61,260 nt of DNA from a virus: positions 1 through 61,260 of IMG/VR virus record IMGVR_UViG_3300035698_013754. One strand, given 5' to 3'. Of this stretch, positions 39,142-46,779 are shown piece after piece; positions within the stretch are counted from its first letter, which is position 1, and each line of letters begins with the position of its first letter. The position numbers and the translations under genes were made by a program. Under the pieces are notes generated by a model. That model was given only the letters and a program-made list of their open reading frames with translations, was not told the origin of the DNA and did no database searches.

Positions 39142-41953
39142 AGTTTTCGTAAGCCCTTCTTATTACGGTACTGCGCCAGATCGGGGGAACGGAGGTATTA
39201 AACGCGTTAGCGAAGCGATGCTTAAACATCTACCTACATTTGGTATCGAAGTAGTACACAAACCAGATCAGGCTCATATTATCGCTAACCACGGTGGGAT
39301 GCAAACGCAATCTCCAGGCGTTCCTCTTGTAAACATAAACCACGGCCTTTATTGGAGTCGGCAACCTTGGGGCGCAGGATTCATTGATGTAAATAAGACG
39401 GTAATCGATTCGATGAAGATGTCAATTGCCCACACAGCTCCTTCAGAATGGGTTAATGTCGCCATTAGAAGGGGTGGTCTGTTTTTTCCAACCACCGTTA
39501 ATCATGGTGTAGATTATGAAGACTTCTCTAAAAGCAAAGAGCCTGGAAACTTTGTTCTATATAATAAATTTCGATCCGACTTCGTGAGCGACGAAAAAGA
39601 TATGCAAAGAGTTGCTAATCTGATGCCTAAAACAGATTTTGTTAGCACACTTGGGGTTGAAGCTCGAAACGTCAAACTGGTTGGAACTATGCCTTATGCG
39701 GATATGAAGCAACTTGTCTCAAAGGCTGGAGTTTATCTATCAACCGCAAGAGAGACTTTCGGTATCGGGACTTTAGAAGCAATGGCCTGTGGCGTTCCTG
39801 TGGCCGGATTTAACTGGGGAGGGAACTGTTCCATAATCAAGCAGGGTTACACAGGATATCTTGCTCAACCTGGTGATTACAAGGCTTTGGCTGAATGTAT
39901 TAAAATGTGCTTTGCGGATAGGGAAACTCTCTCAAAGAACTGCATGTCGGATGTTGAAAATAACTGGACATGGGAACCACGGATAGAACAGTATGCTGAA
40001 ATCTTTAAGAGAGTTTATGCTGATCATTATGAGAATAACAGGCCGAAGGTTAGTGTCATTATTACAGCTTATAAACTTGACAGATTTCTTTCGAAGTGTT
40101 TGGAAAGCGTATCGAAACAGACATTCAATGACTTTGAGTGCCTTGTTATTGACGATGCTCTGATGGATTCTACCAAGAAGATCGTTGCTGCATATAGAAA
40201 GAAAGACAAGAGAATCAAGTATAAAAGACCACCTAATAATCTTGGTTTATCTGGAGCAAGGAACTTTGGATTGACACAGGCTAAAGGGCAATATATTCGT
40301 CACCTGGATGCTGATGATTGGCTGGACAGGCAGGCTTTGGGAATTGAAGTAAACGCTCTTGACAAAGATCCTTCTATCCATGTTGTTTACGGACATCTTG
40401 AAGTTGTGAATGAAGATGGATCTAGAAATAAGAATAAATCAGGCAAAGTAATTCGATCAGGATGGCCTTCCGAGAAGTTCGATTGGTTTGCACAGATGTC
40501 ACATATGAACCAACTCCCTTCATGTTCTATGGCCAGAAGGGAAGTTTACGAGAAATCAGGCGGTTATAGAATCCGTGTGGATAGGAATGAGGATGCAGAC
40601 TTCTGGTGCAGAGTATCTTCGTTAGGTTTCAATATCCAGAAGGTTACTGAAAAAGTGCTGTACTACCATCGCCAGCGTGAATCCAGTAAAGGTGCTGTCG
40701 AGTGGAAAGAAAAAGGTGGAGAAATAGATTGGACTGCATTCTTCCCGTGGAGAATAGGACCGAAAGATCATAGAGATGCTGTAAGGAAGTTGAAAGCAAA
40801 GAGTAGTCATCCTGCCCCGCATCTTGTTCCATTCAGCGCACAAGGAAAGTCCAGGTCAATACGTCATTGGTATGTGCATGATTACCAATATCCTGTTGTC
40901 AGTATCATTGTTACCTGCGGTCCAGGACATGAGAAATATCTTGTCGATGCCCTGGATAGTATTCAGGCACAGTCATATCCTGATTGGGAATGTATCGTAG
41001 TTAATGATACTGGTAAGAAATGGGATAAAGACATCATGGGTGCGCCGTGGGCTAAAGTCATTAATACCAATGGTAATAAGGGTGCTTCATTTGCTAGAAA
41101 TGCAGGCTTGCCGTACATATCACATGGTAGTAGTTTTGTTGTGTGGCTGGATGCAGATGATATCTGGCTTCCGTGGTTCCTTGACAGAATGGTTGCTTAT
41201 GGTGAATTGAACAATGGAGTGATCTTCTCTGATCTTATCAAGGACGATGGAGATAAACTTGAGAAGTATGAGTATCCAGAGTTCGATCAAACAATAGTTG
41301 CAAAGTCTATGAGATATCCTGGATCATCTGTATTGATTCCACGGCATATTGTAAATGCCATGTGGGATTTTCAGAAATGTTGGGATCTTGATATTCCCGG
41401 TATGGAAGATTGGGATTTTCAGATTGCAATTCACCATCTTGGGTTTTGCGCTTATCGTATTGATGAACCTCTATTTGTATATCGATTGATGACATCTACC
41501 AAAAGAGAGACTGATTATGCTAGAATAGAGGATATACGTGCTTACATTGATAAAAAATGGCACGGATATAGAACAGGAGAAAAAGAGATGGCATGTGGAT
41601 GTGGTGGAAAAAAGAAATCAACAAGTAAACCTGCAAGCACGATGAGTTCATCTGGCAATTTCAGTAAACTGTCTGCGAGTGCGGAAGATATTCCTGAAAC
41701 ACGGATGGTAGCTGTTCAATATGTTGGTCCTAAGAAAGAACCATTCTCGATTAAATCGAAAGTTGATCGTCAGGTACTTTATAGATTTGCCAACGATCAT
41801 ATCCATTCTGTCAGGAATGTATTCAGGGGAGATATTGATTTCCTACTTTCATTCAGTGACAATCTTGGTAATCCTACTTACAGGGTTATTGGGAGTGATC
41901 GTAGCATGGACGGCCAGAATCCTGCAAATGCTCTCGGGCAGGCTGTGCAATGA
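39134..41953 (+). CDS. Three-module glycosyltransferase (GT4-GT2-GT2) with C-terminal extension
   Basis: 939 residues. Residues 1-300 form a GT4 module (STARETFGIGTLEAMACGVPVAGF with the E-x7-E motif). A GT2 module begins near 305 (VSVIITAYKLDRFLSKCLES, with DADDW near 390). A second GT2 module begins near 586 (VVSIIVTCGPGHEKYLVDAL, with DADDIW near 672). The last 121 residues, from MACGCGGKKKS at 819, look like a separate small phage protein with its own ribosome site. The enzyme would build an oligosaccharide from several donors. Acceptor unknown. Confidence 0.8.
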   Translation: MIKVFVSPSYYGTAPDRGNGGIKRVSEAMLKHLPTFGIEVVHKPDQAHIIANHGGMQTQSPGVPLVNINHGLYWSRQPWGAGFIDVNKTVIDSMKMSIAHTAPSEWVNVAIRRGGLFFPTTVNHGVDYEDFSKSKEPGNFVLYNKFRSDFVSDEKDMQRVANLMPKTDFVSTLGVEARNVKLVGTMPYADMKQLVSKAGVYLSTARETFGIGTLEAMACGVPVAGFNWGGNCSIIKQGYTGYLAQPGDYKALAECIKMCFADRETLSKNCMSDVENNWTWEPRIEQYAEIFKRVYADHYENNRPKVSVIITAYKLDRFLSKCLESVSKQTFNDFECLVIDDALMDSTKKIVAAYRKKDKRIKYKRPPNNLGLSGARNFGLTQAKGQYIRHLDADDWLDRQALGIEVNALDKDPSIHVVYGHLEVVNEDGSRNKNKSGKVIRSGWPSEKFDWFAQMSHMNQLPSCSMARREVYEKSGGYRIRVDRNEDADFWCRVSSLGFNIQKVTEKVLYYHRQRESSKGAVEWKEKGGEIDWTAFFPWRIGPKDHRDAVRKLKAKSSHPAPHLVPFSAQGKSRSIRHWYVHDYQYPVVSIIVTCGPGHEKYLVDALDSIQAQSYPDWECIVVNDTGKKWDKDIMGAPWAKVINTNGNKGASFARNAGLPYISHGSSFVVWLDADDIWLPWFLDRMVAYGELNNGVIFSDLIKDDGDKLEKYEYPEFDQTIVAKSMRYPGSSVLIPRHIVNAMWDFQKCWDLDIPGMEDWDFQIAIHHLGFCAYRIDEPLFVYRLMTSTKRETDYARIEDIRAYIDKKWHGYRTGEKEMACGCGGKKKSTSKPASTMSSSGNFSKLSASAEDIPETRMVAVQYVGPKKEPFSIKSKVDRQVLYRFANDHIHSVRNVFRGDIDFLLSFSDNLGNPTYRVIGSDRSMDGQNPANALGQAVQ
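41588..41953 (+). CDS. Possible separate 121-aa protein inside the GT frame
   Basis: An in-frame ATG at 41588 follows AGGAGAAAAAGAG. The product would begin MACGCGGKKK, then a linker rich in Ser, and a beta-rich end (VAVQYVGPKKEPFSIKSKV, VLYRFANDHIHSV). It resembles small phage head-module proteins that start with GCGC. Either it is made alone or it is a domain of the fused glycosyltransferase. Confidence 0.45.
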   Translation: MACGCGGKKKSTSKPASTMSSSGNFSKLSASAEDIPETRMVAVQYVGPKKEPFSIKSKVDRQVLYRFANDHIHSVRNVFRGDIDFLLSFSDNLGNPTYRVIGSDRSMDGQNPANALGQAVQ

Positions 41954-42264
41954 CACTTATATCTTTTATGATATATGCTCTTGCCACATGGCGAATTTCA
42001 TCTTTGTTGGTAGAAGAAGCTGGACCCTTTAGAATGTTTGTTAAGATAAGGGAGCTGACCGGAATCCGACACGATTCGGATGATCTGCCTGGAGAAATCC
42101 CCTGCAATTTCTTTGCTGGGCTTTTAAGTTGTGTGTGGTGCGCAAGTGTCTGGATCGGGATTATGTGGTGTTTGATCTCTTTTCTTTCTTTCGGGCTTTA
42201 TCTTGCGATTCCTTTTGCCCTTTCGACTGCAGCGATTCTTTTGAATAATTGCCTGGACAGTTAG
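41950..42264 (+). CDS. DUF1360-like membrane protein
   Basis: 104 residues. Two or three hydrophobic segments and the signature LATWRISSLLVEEAGPF followed by LLSCVWCASVWIGI identify a family of small phage and Bacillus proteins (DUF1360-like). Function unknown. It overlaps the previous stop by ATGA. Its last 104 bases overlap a leftward gene. Confidence 0.7.
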   Translation: MTLISFMIYALATWRISSLLVEEAGPFRMFVKIRELTGIRHDSDDLPGEIPCNFFAGLLSCVWCASVWIGIMWCLISFLSFGLYLAIPFALSTAAILLNNCLDS

Positions 42265-42334
42265 CACAATCCCGTTCTTTGAATTCGTTCCACTCTGATA
42301 GAAGACACATTTGGTTACAATTTTCGCTGTTCAT
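42161..42334 (-). CDS. Leftward zinc-binding microprotein, 57 aa
   Basis: ATG 42334 follows directly after the stop of the upstream leftward gene (TAA then ATG), with GAGATAA in front. CNQMC and CANCP form a possible zinc site; the C-terminal half is very lysine-rich. It overlaps the 3' end of the rightward DUF1360-like gene by 104 bases. Function unknown; it forms a moron with the gene before it. Confidence 0.5.
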   Translation of the reverse strand: MNSENCNQMCLLSEWNEFKERDCANCPGNYSKESLQSKGQKESQDKARKKEKRSNTT

Positions 42335-42553
42335 TTATCTCGATAGTGTGTAATGTTGGCTTTTGTCAATTTCAATAATTCTATGAACTTCCAATCCATT
42401 GAGTCCAGATATTACAGTCTCTCCAGAATGTTTTCTGCACATGGGGTAAAAATCAAAATCGTCTAAATCAGGATTGAACCATAAAAAATATACTGCAGGT
42501 TCAAGGCAATTGTTCAGACAGCAAGTTGCTAATCGGTCTTTTTTATGTTTCAT
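42335..42553 (-). CDS. Leftward zinc-knuckle protein, 72 aa (moron)
   Basis: ATG 42553 follows AGAGGAAAAATT. Ligands CCLNNC and CRKHSG make a plausible zinc site about 28 residues apart, with WFNPDLDDFDFYPM between them. It is on the strand opposite all its neighbours and has a promoter-like sequence, marks of an independently expressed accessory gene. Confidence 0.65.
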   Translation of the reverse strand: MKHKKDRLATCCLNNCLEPAVYFLWFNPDLDDFDFYPMCRKHSGETVISGLNGLEVHRIIEIDKSQHYTLSR

Positions 42554-42571
42554 AATTTTTCCTCTACAAAA

Positions 42572-42600
42572 AGTATATCATTTTATAGAATCGACCGTAA
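42572..42600 (-). promoter_or_regulatory. Promoter of the leftward moron
   Basis: On the minus strand TTACGG (42600-42595), 17-base spacer and TATACT (42577-42572). The -35 is weak. A TGACA-AA-TGTCA palindrome (42602-42613) lies between it and the divergent rightward -10. Confidence 0.5.
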
Positions 42601-42634
42601 GTGACAAATGTCATGTCTTAAAGGAAAAATGTCG

Positions 42635-42640
42635 TATAAT
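42635..42640 (+). promoter_or_regulatory. -10 element of the connector-tail operon
   Basis: TATAAT six bases before the ATG at 42647, without a good -35. Same -10 to ATG distance as at 17443 and 9707. Confidence 0.5.
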
Positions 42641-42646
42641 AGGGCT

Positions 42647-42919
42647 ATGAGTGAACTGCCTATTTCCTGTAAGTCGTGTGGAAAAGATAGTATGGTGGAC
42701 ATGGAAGCACTCGATAAAAAGCCTGTCGATAAGATCGCATCGGCACTCGGGTTTCATTGTTCTCATTGTGGTGCGTGGGTTACTGTTCACTACACCACCG
42801 CATCTTTAGAACTTGCAAAAGAGAAACTTATGCACAGGTCAACCACATCAGCGAAATTTCTTTACCACTTCAGTAGAGTAATGAAGAAAGCTGAAGGTAT
42901 TCAGGAGAGATATGGCTAG
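42647..42919 (+). CDS. Zinc-ribbon protein, about 90 aa
   Basis: CKSCGKDS (near residue 9) and CSHCGAW (near 40) form a zinc ribbon, followed by a helical, basic C-terminus. If ATG 42647 is the start, it lies six bases after TATAAT and translation is leaderless. An in-frame ATG at 42629 has AAAGGA three bases upstream, an alternative start. The first gene after the moron; function unknown. Confidence 0.6.
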   Translation: MSELPISCKSCGKDSMVDMEALDKKPVDKIASALGFHCSHCGAWVTVHYTTASLELAKEKLMHRSTTSAKFLYHFSRVMKKAEGIQERYG

Positions 42920-44138
42920 AGCAGATACTAAAACTTGGTTAAGCCTTGACGAATGGGCAAAGATCATCGGTATGAATCCACTTCACTTTAATGGTCTTTC
43001 AAGCACTTTGTTCGGTGCGAACGCATGTGGATCTGTTTGGTTTCAATATGCCTGGCAGCATTCAGATAGGGTTGGAAGAGAAGAGGTTGCCCAGGCAATC
43101 TATGAAGCAGAACAGGATATCGCAAAGATAGTTGGTTATAATCTTGTTCCTGATTGGACAATCGAAGAGAGATCAGTTGCTACAAGACCTCTGCTTCCTG
43201 AAATGTATAGTGGATCGGGGAGAAATTCACGTGGTCTATTCAAGTCTATCGAATTGAACAAAGGGCATGTTATCAGCGGCGGAGTGATGGCTTCAGCATC
43301 CCTTCCCGGTGGGCTTGGAGCTGCTGTTGTAAGAACTGACCCTAATTTAGATGGATATTCAGAATTATGTACGGTCGAAGTTGCTACAACTCTAACGGAC
43401 GAGAATCAAATCCATGTTTATTTTGAAGGAAAAGGCGGGGCAAGTGAATGGGAAATAAGACCTATTACAGTTTCTTTGTCTGGAGCTTTAGCCACAATCA
43501 CCTTCAATTCTTGGCAAATAGTTGATCCTACAAAACTTGACACATTCGAATCTGCAGCGGTAGATGGAGATGTTGGTACTAACTACGAAACAACCGTTGA
43601 TGTTTACCGGGTTTATAACGATCCTGCAACACAAGTACAGTTCATGTGGGAGAATGAGAATTGTGCAGACTGCTGCAGTTCATGTGTAGCCTGCGAATTT
43701 GGAACACAAGCTGGTTGTTTCAAACTAAGGAACGCAAGATTAGGACTTGCGGTTCCTTCACCTGCATCGTGGGATTCAGATGAAGAAGAATTTACTTCAT
43801 CTTATTGGTCTGCATGTAGAGGTCCTGATCAAGTAAGATTCTGGTATTATTCAGGGTATCAGGATAAATCAATATCAAGGTATAATGTATCCATGTCGCC
43901 CTACTGGAAACATGCAGTAGCATACTATGCGGCATCGAAAATGGATAGACCTGTGTGTGGATGTAGCAATGTCAATCAGTTCATTGAACATTGGAGAAAA
44001 GATTCTGCATTCCAGGGTGAAGCAGGCGGGTTCCAAGTAACTCCGGAGCAGATGGGCAATCAACTTGGAACGTCAATGGGAGCTTTGTATGCTTACAAGG
44101 CAATACATAAACCTGGTGTTAGAATAATAAAAGGTTAG
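42912..44138 (+). CDS. Putative head-tail connector or adaptor protein
   Basis: 408 residues. The N-terminal helical segment REEVAQAIYEAEQDIAKIVGYNLVPDW resembles head-completion adaptor proteins, which are normally about 100-150 residues. A beta-rich insertion (residues about 100-260) and a cysteine cluster, CADCCSSCVACEFGTQAGC, follow. The position between capsid and tail tube genes supports a connector role. The cysteine cluster may bind metal or form disulfides. Confidence 0.55.
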   Translation: MARADTKTWLSLDEWAKIIGMNPLHFNGLSSTLFGANACGSVWFQYAWQHSDRVGREEVAQAIYEAEQDIAKIVGYNLVPDWTIEERSVATRPLLPEMYSGSGRNSRGLFKSIELNKGHVISGGVMASASLPGGLGAAVVRTDPNLDGYSELCTVEVATTLTDENQIHVYFEGKGGASEWEIRPITVSLSGALATITFNSWQIVDPTKLDTFESAAVDGDVGTNYETTVDVYRVYNDPATQVQFMWENENCADCCSSCVACEFGTQAGCFKLRNARLGLAVPSPASWDSDEEEFTSSYWSACRGPDQVRFWYYSGYQDKSISRYNVSMSPYWKHAVAYYAASKMDRPVCGCSNVNQFIEHWRKDSAFQGEAGGFQVTPEQMGNQLGTSMGALYAYKAIHKPGVRIIKG

Positions 44139-44139
44139 C

Positions 44140-44424
44140 ATGGAAGAAATCATACACACGGACGAAAAAGGAAGAAAGTACAACGCGTGGAAGGATAGTG
44201 ATGATAATATAATCCCTATAGGACCACCAGAAGGATTGGTAGATGGACTTAATTTACCAGAACCATTCGCAACCAATTTGCATAACGCCCTTCACACCAG
44301 AGGACTTTTCAATTATAGGGCTGTTTCGAAAAAATCTAGTTTGTTACAAAGTGCTTTGCAAGAAGCCTTGTCTATTGATGTACAACGCTTGAACGAAGCA
44401 TATTTTCTATATGAGCAAGAATAG
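44140..44424 (+). CDS. Hypothetical protein, 94 aa
   Basis: Begins one base after the previous stop, with AAAAGGTTAGC in front. A short strand-rich start is followed by helices (EPFATNLHNALHTRGLFNYRAV, SSLLQSALQEALSID). It may be a head or tail completion protein by position; no family is recognised. Confidence 0.5.
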   Translation: MEEIIHTDEKGRKYNAWKDSDDNIIPIGPPEGLVDGLNLPEPFATNLHNALHTRGLFNYRAVSKKSSLLQSALQEALSIDVQRLNEAYFLYEQE

Positions 44425-44439
44425 TTTTAGGAGGTAATA

Positions 44440-45942
44440 ATGAGCGAACCAACTGCTTTGACCTCTCTCAACCAGAGAGTATGGTACGTTGAAGGCGGAG
44501 TGCATCCATCAAGATCGCCGGAAAGTTTTGGTCTTGGAAAATTCTCTGCAGATCCCAGCCATTCAATTGGCGAGGATACCAAGATAACTGCGCCAGATCC
44601 GAATAATTTTGGCGGAGATATCCAGGTAGGGACTGTTCCTGGTAGTGATGATAGAGCTACCCTTTCTGTTGGATCGAGATACACTTCACAGGAAGCCATT
44701 CTGATGCGATGGAAGAACCGAAGATGCCGTGTAGACATCTACGCGCTTACTGGTAGGTGTGGAAACCCGCAGGACTTCTCTGACGGTGGGGAAAAATGGG
44801 TATACTTCCCTGATGGGCAGATATCATCCCACAGCTTCGAGAATTTCGGTGGATTCGGTAAAGATGAGAACAACCCGACCAATGACTCTGTTGACATGAC
44901 CGCAGAGGATTATTGGGAATTCTTGAGAATGGGACAGGACCAGGTTGCCAAAGCCGAAACCGTGCGAGAGGTTTACACGGTGGATGTCTATACAGGCGAC
45001 ATATGTGAAGATTGTCCTGATCCGTGCGATAGGATTCTTGCGAGTATGGCTGGAGCGTCTGCTACCCCGGGAACACAACCACTGCTTCTGTATTCAGATG
45101 ATGCTGGTGAAACATGGACTACACAGACGATTACTTCCATGTTCTCGAATGAAGTCGTTGCTGACGGTGCGATAATTGGTGGGGATATGGTTTATATCTC
45201 CAATACATCGAACTCAATGCACTACACTAAACTCGAAGATGTGTTCGTCGATGATAATACCTGGCTTGAAACCACAACTGGATTCGTTGCTGCAAAAGCA
45301 CCTAACGCAATTACAAGTGCTGATGTACGCCATAACTGGATATGTGGTGACGGTGGATATATCTACTTTGTGAAGAACCACAAGATCAAAGCCGAAGTAC
45401 AGGATCCTGGCGTTGCAACTACGCAGAACTTGAATGCCATCCATGCTTATGACGAGAACAACGTCCTGACAGTCGGGGAATCCAATGCTGTGGTTTACAC
45501 AGATAACGGTGGAACTACATGGAAAACTGTTACTGGACCTGCTGTTGGCGTGGCTCTTGGAGCCTGCTGGATGTGGGATGCAGACACCTGGCTTATTGGT
45601 GAAGGCGCAGGCGGAAACGGTAAGTTGTGGTTGACTTCCAACGCTGGATATACATGGTCGGAGGTTGGTCTTCCTGCAACATATACCAGAATCTACAAGA
45701 TCGAGTTCATCTCCGAAGCTGAAGGCTATCTGGCAGTTAATGATGGATCAAAGGGATACATACTTCGAACCATAACCGCTGGTAACGAGTGGGAAGTCAT
45801 GCCGCAGGGAAAGAAAGCTGTTGCAATTGGCAACTCATACTTGACCGATGTTGCTGCTTGTTCGAAATATGCAAACACAGCATTTGCGTCTGGATTGGCT
45901 ACAGACTTAACCGCAGGGATCATATTGAAGATGTCTGCGTAA
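44440..45942 (+). CDS. Tail tube protein with Asp-box beta-propeller domain
   Basis: 500 residues behind a perfect AGGAGGTAATA. The N-terminal 190 residues, beta-rich with one helix, sit where the major tail protein is encoded. The C-terminal 300 residues hold BNR/Asp-box repeats: SDDAGETWTT, TDNGGTTWKT, TSNAGYTWSE and ITAGNEWEV, as in sialidase and Ycf48-like propellers. A CEDCPDPC motif joins the two parts. Decorated tubes usually carry Ig-like domains, so a propeller is unusual. It may bind host-surface glycans. Confidence 0.7.
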   Translation: MSEPTALTSLNQRVWYVEGGVHPSRSPESFGLGKFSADPSHSIGEDTKITAPDPNNFGGDIQVGTVPGSDDRATLSVGSRYTSQEAILMRWKNRRCRVDIYALTGRCGNPQDFSDGGEKWVYFPDGQISSHSFENFGGFGKDENNPTNDSVDMTAEDYWEFLRMGQDQVAKAETVREVYTVDVYTGDICEDCPDPCDRILASMAGASATPGTQPLLLYSDDAGETWTTQTITSMFSNEVVADGAIIGGDMVYISNTSNSMHYTKLEDVFVDDNTWLETTTGFVAAKAPNAITSADVRHNWICGDGGYIYFVKNHKIKAEVQDPGVATTQNLNAIHAYDENNVLTVGESNAVVYTDNGGTTWKTVTGPAVGVALGACWMWDADTWLIGEGAGGNGKLWLTSNAGYTWSEVGLPATYTRIYKIEFISEAEGYLAVNDGSKGYILRTITAGNEWEVMPQGKKAVAIGNSYLTDVAACSKYANTAFASGLATDLTAGIILKMSA

Positions 45943-45970
45943 TATTCAAAACAATAGGAAGTGAGGAAGC

Positions 45971-46519
45971 ATGAGCGAAGAATTGAAAACAGCATCCGCA
46001 ATAGAGGATGTGAAAAAAGGTGCGCAGGATCCTGGTCTAATCAAACTGTCAACTGGCGTGGTCCTGCGTGCCAAGAAAGCTAACCCGGCCATCTTGCTTG
46101 AAGTGATGACCATGTTCCCAAGGCCGAAGGTTCCGGTGTATTACAACAAGCAATTCAATAGAGATATTGAAAATCCGGATGATCCAGATTATATCGACCG
46201 TGTGGAAACTTACAGTCGGAAAAGTAGCTCGCGTACTCTCGATGCACTTATCGTTCTTGGTACTGAATTGAAAAGTACCCCGAAAGGTGTTAATAAGTGT
46301 AATGAAGATGAGTGGATAGGTATCTGTAAAACGCTTCATATAGATATGGATCTCGAGAATGAAACCTGGCGTTACATGATGTGGGTGAAGTTAGTCGCTG
46401 CGCCCGAAGATGATGACCTTAAGCTCATACAGGAGGCAGTAGGCAGGCTATCTGGCATCTCCGAAAAAGATGTCGAAGCAGCCGAGCGGTTTCCTGGGAG
46501 TGACAGTAAACCAGGATAA
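45971..46519 (+). CDS. Tail assembly chaperone, first frame
   Basis: 182 residues behind AGGAAGTGAGGAAGC. The position between tail tube and tape measure and the pattern LSTGVVLRAKKANPAILLEVM identify the gpG-like chaperone. Its end overlaps the next frame by 50 bases in a different reading frame, the classic layout for programmed frameshifting. Confidence 0.75.
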   Translation: MSEELKTASAIEDVKKGAQDPGLIKLSTGVVLRAKKANPAILLEVMTMFPRPKVPVYYNKQFNRDIENPDDPDYIDRVETYSRKSSSRTLDALIVLGTELKSTPKGVNKCNEDEWIGICKTLHIDMDLENETWRYMMWVKLVAAPEDDDLKLIQEAVGRLSGISEKDVEAAERFPGSDSKPG

Positions 46520-46778
46520 CAGTGAGAAGAGTGTTACTGAAGTAGAGTTGGAACATGGACTTACCACTGGAATCACTCTCAAGAAATTAGGAGTTGACCT
46601 TGTTCCATTGTATGAGGAACATTCTACGAGGGTAGCGTATAAGTATACAATGGCTGAATGGGACGAGCTACCTTCTTTTGAAAAAGCGATTATGGTTGCT
46701 ACCAGACGCATAGAACGCTCATGCGATAACATTCAGGCAGAAGCCAGTATCAAAGAGAGTAAACGGATGAAGAGGTGA
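46470..46778 (+). CDS. Tail assembly chaperone, second frame (frameshift product)
   Basis: The frame is open from 46443 and lies at +1 (equal to -2) relative to the first chaperone. The ATG at 46470 has no ribosome site, so it is probably made by frameshift; GAA-AAA-GAT at 46463-46471 is a candidate slip site (either +1 past G or -2 on the A run). The product would be a gpGT-like fusion that helps the tape measure fold. C-terminal helices are ERSCDNIQAEASIKESKRMKR-like and basic. Confidence 0.65.
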   Translation: MSKQPSGFLGVTVNQDNSEKSVTEVELEHGLTTGITLKKLGVDLVPLYEEHSTRVAYKYTMAEWDELPSFEKAIMVATRRIERSCDNIQAEASIKESKRMKR

Positions 46779-46779
46779 A

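Noticed and set aside
42608-42646. Longer N-terminus of the 42647 zinc-ribbon protein
   Set aside because: Upstream codons overlie the TATAAT promoter. The ATG at 42629 has AAAGGA nearby and remains possible, so it is noted as an alternative rather than used.
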